From positions 1-14,734 of the forward strand of contig CAZHGN010000035.1 of NCBI GenBank assembly GCA_964532155.1: DNA of 14,734 nt. The letters are read 5' to 3'. Positions within the stretch are counted from its first letter, which is position 1, and every line of letters begins with the position of its first letter. The notes under the pieces were generated by a model. It did no database searches and was not told where the DNA came from. It was given only the letters and a program-made list of their open reading frames with translations. Origin of the DNA: HGM11416 sp964532155 (lineage in GTDB: Bacteria; Bacillota; Clostridia; Christensenellales; Borkfalkiaceae). The translations under genes were made by a program, and so were the position numbers. Below are positions 13,137-14,734 of this stretch, one piece after another.

Positions 13137-13165
13137 TTGAATTTTCAAGTCGGTAGTGCTAAAAT
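13137..13165 (+). promoter_or_regulatory. Promoter of the pyridoxal kinase gene
   Basis: TTGAAT (13137-13142), 17 bases, TAAAAT (13160-13165) with extended -10 TGC. The predicted start near 13172 leaves a leader of ~118 bases containing the tandem repeats. Confidence 0.7.
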
Positions 13166-13203
13166 AAACAACGTCGTTTTGCGGTGCGTATCGTAACTGA
13201 CGG

Positions 13204-13250
13204 ATTTGCGCCATAACGCAGTTATTTGCGCCATAACGCAGTTATTTGCG
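13204..13250 (+). repeat. Tandem 20-bp repeats in the kinase leader
   Basis: ATTTGCGCCATAACGCAGTT occurs twice exactly (13204-13223, 13224-13243), then a third partial unit ATTTGCG. Each unit can fold through TGCG/CGCA or GTTAT/ATAAC. Confidence 0.85.
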
Positions 13251-13285
13251 GCAAGTATATGCTTGATATTAGCCGCAAAAAGGAG
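13245..13285 (+). promoter_or_regulatory. Leader hairpin next to the kinase ribosome binding site
   Basis: TTTGCGGC (13245-13252) pairs perfectly with GCCGCAAA (13272-13279) around a 19-base loop, and AAGGAG follows directly. TTTGCG in each tandem unit could pair with the same CGCAAA, giving alternative structures. A cis-acting RNA switch is a reasonable inference, unproven. Confidence 0.5.
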
Positions 13286-13289
13286 AATA

Positions 13290-14120
13290 ATGGATTATAA
13301 AAGAATTTTAACTATACAGGATATATCTTGCGTAGGGCAATGCTCGTTGACGGTCGCGTTACCGATTTTGTCGGCAGCGGGGCACGAAACTTGCATTTTG
13401 CCATCCGCGGTTTTGTCTACGCATACGGCGGGATTTAGCGGTTACACCTTTCACGATCTCACCGACGATATTCCCGCGGTGCAAAAGCACTGGCAAAAGG
13501 AAGGAATTACTTTCGACGGAATTTACACCGGCTATCTCGGGAGCACCAAGCAGGTTGCTTACGTCAAAAATATTTTGGATACAATGGGTAAGACTAACGC
13601 CGTAAAGGTGGTCGATCCCGCTTTTGCCGATAACGGCAAACTTTATCCCATATTCGACGAGGGCTACGTTTCCGCAATGAGAACTCTTTGTCCGTCGGCT
13701 GACGTTTTGCTCCCGAATATCAGCGAAGCATGCTTTTTGTCCGGGGTGGAATATAAGGATGTTTACGACCAAAAATATATAGAAAACTTGCTTTTTAACC
13801 TAAGCAAACTTGGTTGCTCGACAATAGTGCTTACCGGCGTAGGCTACGCGCAAGGCCGAACGGGCGTAGTCGTTTACCAAAACGGCAACCTCGAGTATTA
13901 TGAGCACGAGCGAATTTCCAAAGGCTGTCACGGTACGGGCGATGTTTACGCTTCGGCTTTCACCGGAACACTCCTAAGAGGTAAAACGCTTTTCGAATCG
14001 GCAAAAATCGCCGCCGACTACACCGTTCTTTGCATTAAAAACACTCAAGGCGACTCTAATCATTGGTACGGCGTCAAGTTCGAAACCGCTCTGCCGAGCT
14101 TAATCGATATGTTGCATTAA
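13290..14120 (+). CDS. Pyridoxamine/pyridoxal kinase
   Basis: It phosphorylates B6 vitamers to pyridoxal 5'-phosphate or its amine in cofactor salvage. The 276-residue ribokinase-fold protein has the N-terminal QDISCVGQCSLTVALPIL (10-27), substrate-site PSAVLSTHTAGFSGYTF (38-54), GIYTGYLGS (77-85), DPAFADNGKLY (109-119), LPNISEACFL (141-150), TGVG (182-185) and the anion-hole loop GCHGTGDVYASAF (212-224) with catalytic Asp218; Cys213 is at the position seen in the ThiD-like Bacillus-type kinases. The pattern matches the clostridial pyridoxamine kinase group. The ATG at 13290 is set by AAGGAG four bases before it; an upstream ATG at 13206 lies in the repeat leader and lacks such a site. Its product is the cofactor of the IscS encoded upstream, though the two are not in one operon. 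Confidence 0.92.
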   Translation: MDYKRILTIQDISCVGQCSLTVALPILSAAGHETCILPSAVLSTHTAGFSGYTFHDLTDDIPAVQKHWQKEGITFDGIYTGYLGSTKQVAYVKNILDTMGKTNAVKVVDPAFADNGKLYPIFDEGYVSAMRTLCPSADVLLPNISEACFLSGVEYKDVYDQKYIENLLFNLSKLGCSTIVLTGVGYAQGRTGVVVYQNGNLEYYEHERISKGCHGTGDVYASAFTGTLLRGKTLFESAKIAADYTVLCIKNTQGDSNHWYGVKFETALPSLIDMLH

Positions 14121-14162
14121 GTTTGATTTTGCTATAATTTAACGTAATATTTAATATATAAA

Positions 14163-14208
14163 AACCGCGGTATAGGTCGATTATCGGCACATTCCGCGTT
14201 TTTTTTGT
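14163..14208 (+). terminator. Terminator after the pyridoxal kinase gene, with a dispersed repeat in its loop
   Basis: CGCGG (14166-14170) pairs with CCGCG (14194-14198), followed by ten T. The loop is almost exactly repeat copy h. It lies ~45 bases after the stop codon. Confidence 0.7.
14169..14190 (-). repeat. 21-bp dispersed repeat, copy h
   Basis: TATAGGTCGATTATCGGCAC on the plus strand (from 14171), the repeat in minus orientation. It stands ~12 bases before the second GGAGG-palindrome element. Confidence 0.78.
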
Positions 14209-14332
14209 TAGTTTGTTCAACGCGCATTCTCCTTCAGTCGGCTTGCGCCGACAGCTTCCTCCCGGAGGAAGCCAAGGTTTTGGAGCGCGGAAACAATAAT
14301 CCGTCACTGAGAGAGCTAAGCAAGAAAAGGCG
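14203..14332. repeat. GGAGG-palindrome extragenic element, copy 2
   Basis: It shares the TTTTGTTAGTTTGTTCAACG start, the CTCCTTCAGTCGGCTTGCGC block, CGGAGGAAGCCAAG, then GCGCGGAAACAATAA and GCAAGAAAAGGCG with 12152-12300. The second GGAGG block has decayed to GAGAGAGCTAAG. No protein is encoded. Confidence 0.72.
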
Positions 14333-14340
14333 TGTGAATA

Positions 14341-14402
14341 ATAAGCCTCCATCTTCGAGGGAGGTGGCGCGGCGATTTTTCGCCGCGACGGAAGGAGTTA
14401 AA
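14341..14402. repeat. Third module of the GGAGG-palindrome element
   Basis: CCTCCATCTTCGAGGGAGG, then a perfect hairpin GCGGCGA-TTTT-TCGCCGC (14369-14386), then GGAAGGAGTT. This module is absent from the copy at 12152. The 14121-14659 gap as a whole holds repeats, two hairpins and terminators, with no gene I can support. Confidence 0.6.
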
Positions 14403-14480
14403 CGGTTAGCAATTACTACGACAAAAGCAAATTGCTTATTATGGGGTGGTTTGCTATCGTTGTTTTATTTTTATATAAAA

Positions 14481-14503
14481 CTGCCGATAATCGACCTATA
14501 GGC
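14481..14503 (+). repeat. 21-bp dispersed repeat, copy i
   Basis: CTGCCGATAATCGACCTATA followed by GGC. It lies in the kinase-tRNA gap, upstream of a bidirectional terminator. Confidence 0.78.
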
Positions 14504-14526
14504 TCCCTTTTGCGGCAAATAATAAG

Positions 14527-14557
14527 AAAAACTCGGCTTTTACAGTCGAGTTTTTTT
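14527..14557. terminator. Bidirectional terminator-like hairpin
   Basis: AAAAACTCG and CGAGTTTTT pair around GCTTTTACAGT, with T-runs on both strands. It may back up the tRNA terminator on the minus strand. Confidence 0.6.
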
Positions 14558-14613
14558 GGCGCTTTTTGGCGGCGCAAAATGGAGAAATAGGGGTATTCCT
14601 TATTTTTGGAAAC

Positions 14614-14652
14614 AAAAAAACCTAAAACCAACACTTCGGTGCTTGTTTTAGG
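14614..14652 (-). terminator. Terminator of tRNA-Glu
   Basis: On the minus strand CCTAAAAC (14652-14645) pairs with GTTTTAGG (14628-14621), with an inner AGCAC/GTGTT extension and a CGAA loop, followed by TTTTTTT. It begins ~8 bases after the tRNA 3' end. Confidence 0.88.
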
Positions 14653-14659
14653 CTTTTAG

Positions 14660-14734
14660 TGGTGACCCCTACGGGATTCGAACCCATGATACCGCCGTGA
14701 AAGGGCGATGTCTTAACCGCTTGACCAAGGGGCC
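14660..14734 (-). tRNA. tRNA-Glu (anticodon UUC)
   Basis: The reverse complement starts GGCCCCTTGGTCAAGCGG and folds into a full cloverleaf: acceptor GGCCCCT/AGGGGTC with one G-U pair, anticodon stem CGCC/GGCG with loop CTTTCAC giving anticodon TTC, and a T arm with GGTTCGAATCC. The 3' CCA is encoded (14662-14660). The gene is 75 bases, ending exactly at the window edge; its promoter is outside. Confidence 0.95.

Noticed and set aside
13204..13250. Iterons of a replication origin
   Set aside because: Only two full units, downstream of a promoter and directly before the kinase gene, with no replication gene nearby.
14205..14501. A 98-codon open frame in the kinase-tRNA gap
   Set aside because: It is composed of repeat elements, has no ribosome binding site, and shows no domain.
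3079..14503. A CRISPR array made of the 21-bp repeats
   Set aside because: Copies are kilobases apart, in both orientations and imperfect, with no spacers and no cas genes.

Overview
The window looks like a chromosomal segment of an uncultured, low-to-moderate GC Bacillota, probably a gut-type Clostridia. The evidence is AGGAGG-type ribosome binding sites, consensus TTGACA-17-TATAAT promoters, intrinsic hairpin-plus-T terminators, a minimal iscR-iscS-iscU cluster without hscBA, a CCA-encoding tRNA-Glu, and GGAGG-palindrome extragenic repeats of the kind seen in gut Clostridia. This placement rests on recognised motifs, not on a database search.

Layout. Positions 1-1195 hold the 3' part of an AT-rich gene whose product joins a TIR domain to a SAM-methyltransferase-like domain; its 5' end is broken or frameshifted. 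Next come maf (+), udk (-), a membrane-anchored XRE regulator (-), a DegV lipid-binding protein (+), and a minus-strand run argS > HAD phosphatase > mscL read from 7989 down to 4930. From 8218 on everything is on the plus strand: an Fe-S cluster operon (Rrf2/IscR-type regulator, cysteine desulfurase, IscU scaffold), asnS, a cyclase-family metal hydrolase, and a pyridoxamine/pyridoxal kinase. The right edge is a complete tRNA-Glu(UUC) gene on the minus strand with its own terminator.

How the genes work together. Most are housekeeping: nucleotide hygiene and salvage (maf, udk), translation (argS, asnS, tRNA-Glu), osmotic safety (mscL) and Fe-S assembly (iscR/S/U). The Fe-S operon has a perfect consensus promoter with a CTACTA/TAGTAG palindrome at the predicted transcription start, which suggests autoregulation by the Rrf2 protein. 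The kinase makes PLP, the cofactor of the desulfurase, but it lies in a separate transcription unit.

Unexplained structure. A short dispersed repeat with core GCCGATAATCGACTTATAG occurs eight times plus one fragment, in both orientations, always between genes and in several cases inside putative operons or in terminator loops. Two copies lie beside a longer GGAGG-palindrome element (12152-12300 and 14203-14332). Two genes (maf and the XRE regulator) have a -10 box ending 6-7 bases before the start codon, which suggests leaderless mRNAs. The kinase has a roughly 118-base leader with tandem 20-bp repeats that can form mutually exclusive stems beside the ribosome binding site. The TIR-methyltransferase protein, the double Cys cluster in the IscR-like regulator, the repeat family and the kinase leader are the observations most worth following up.
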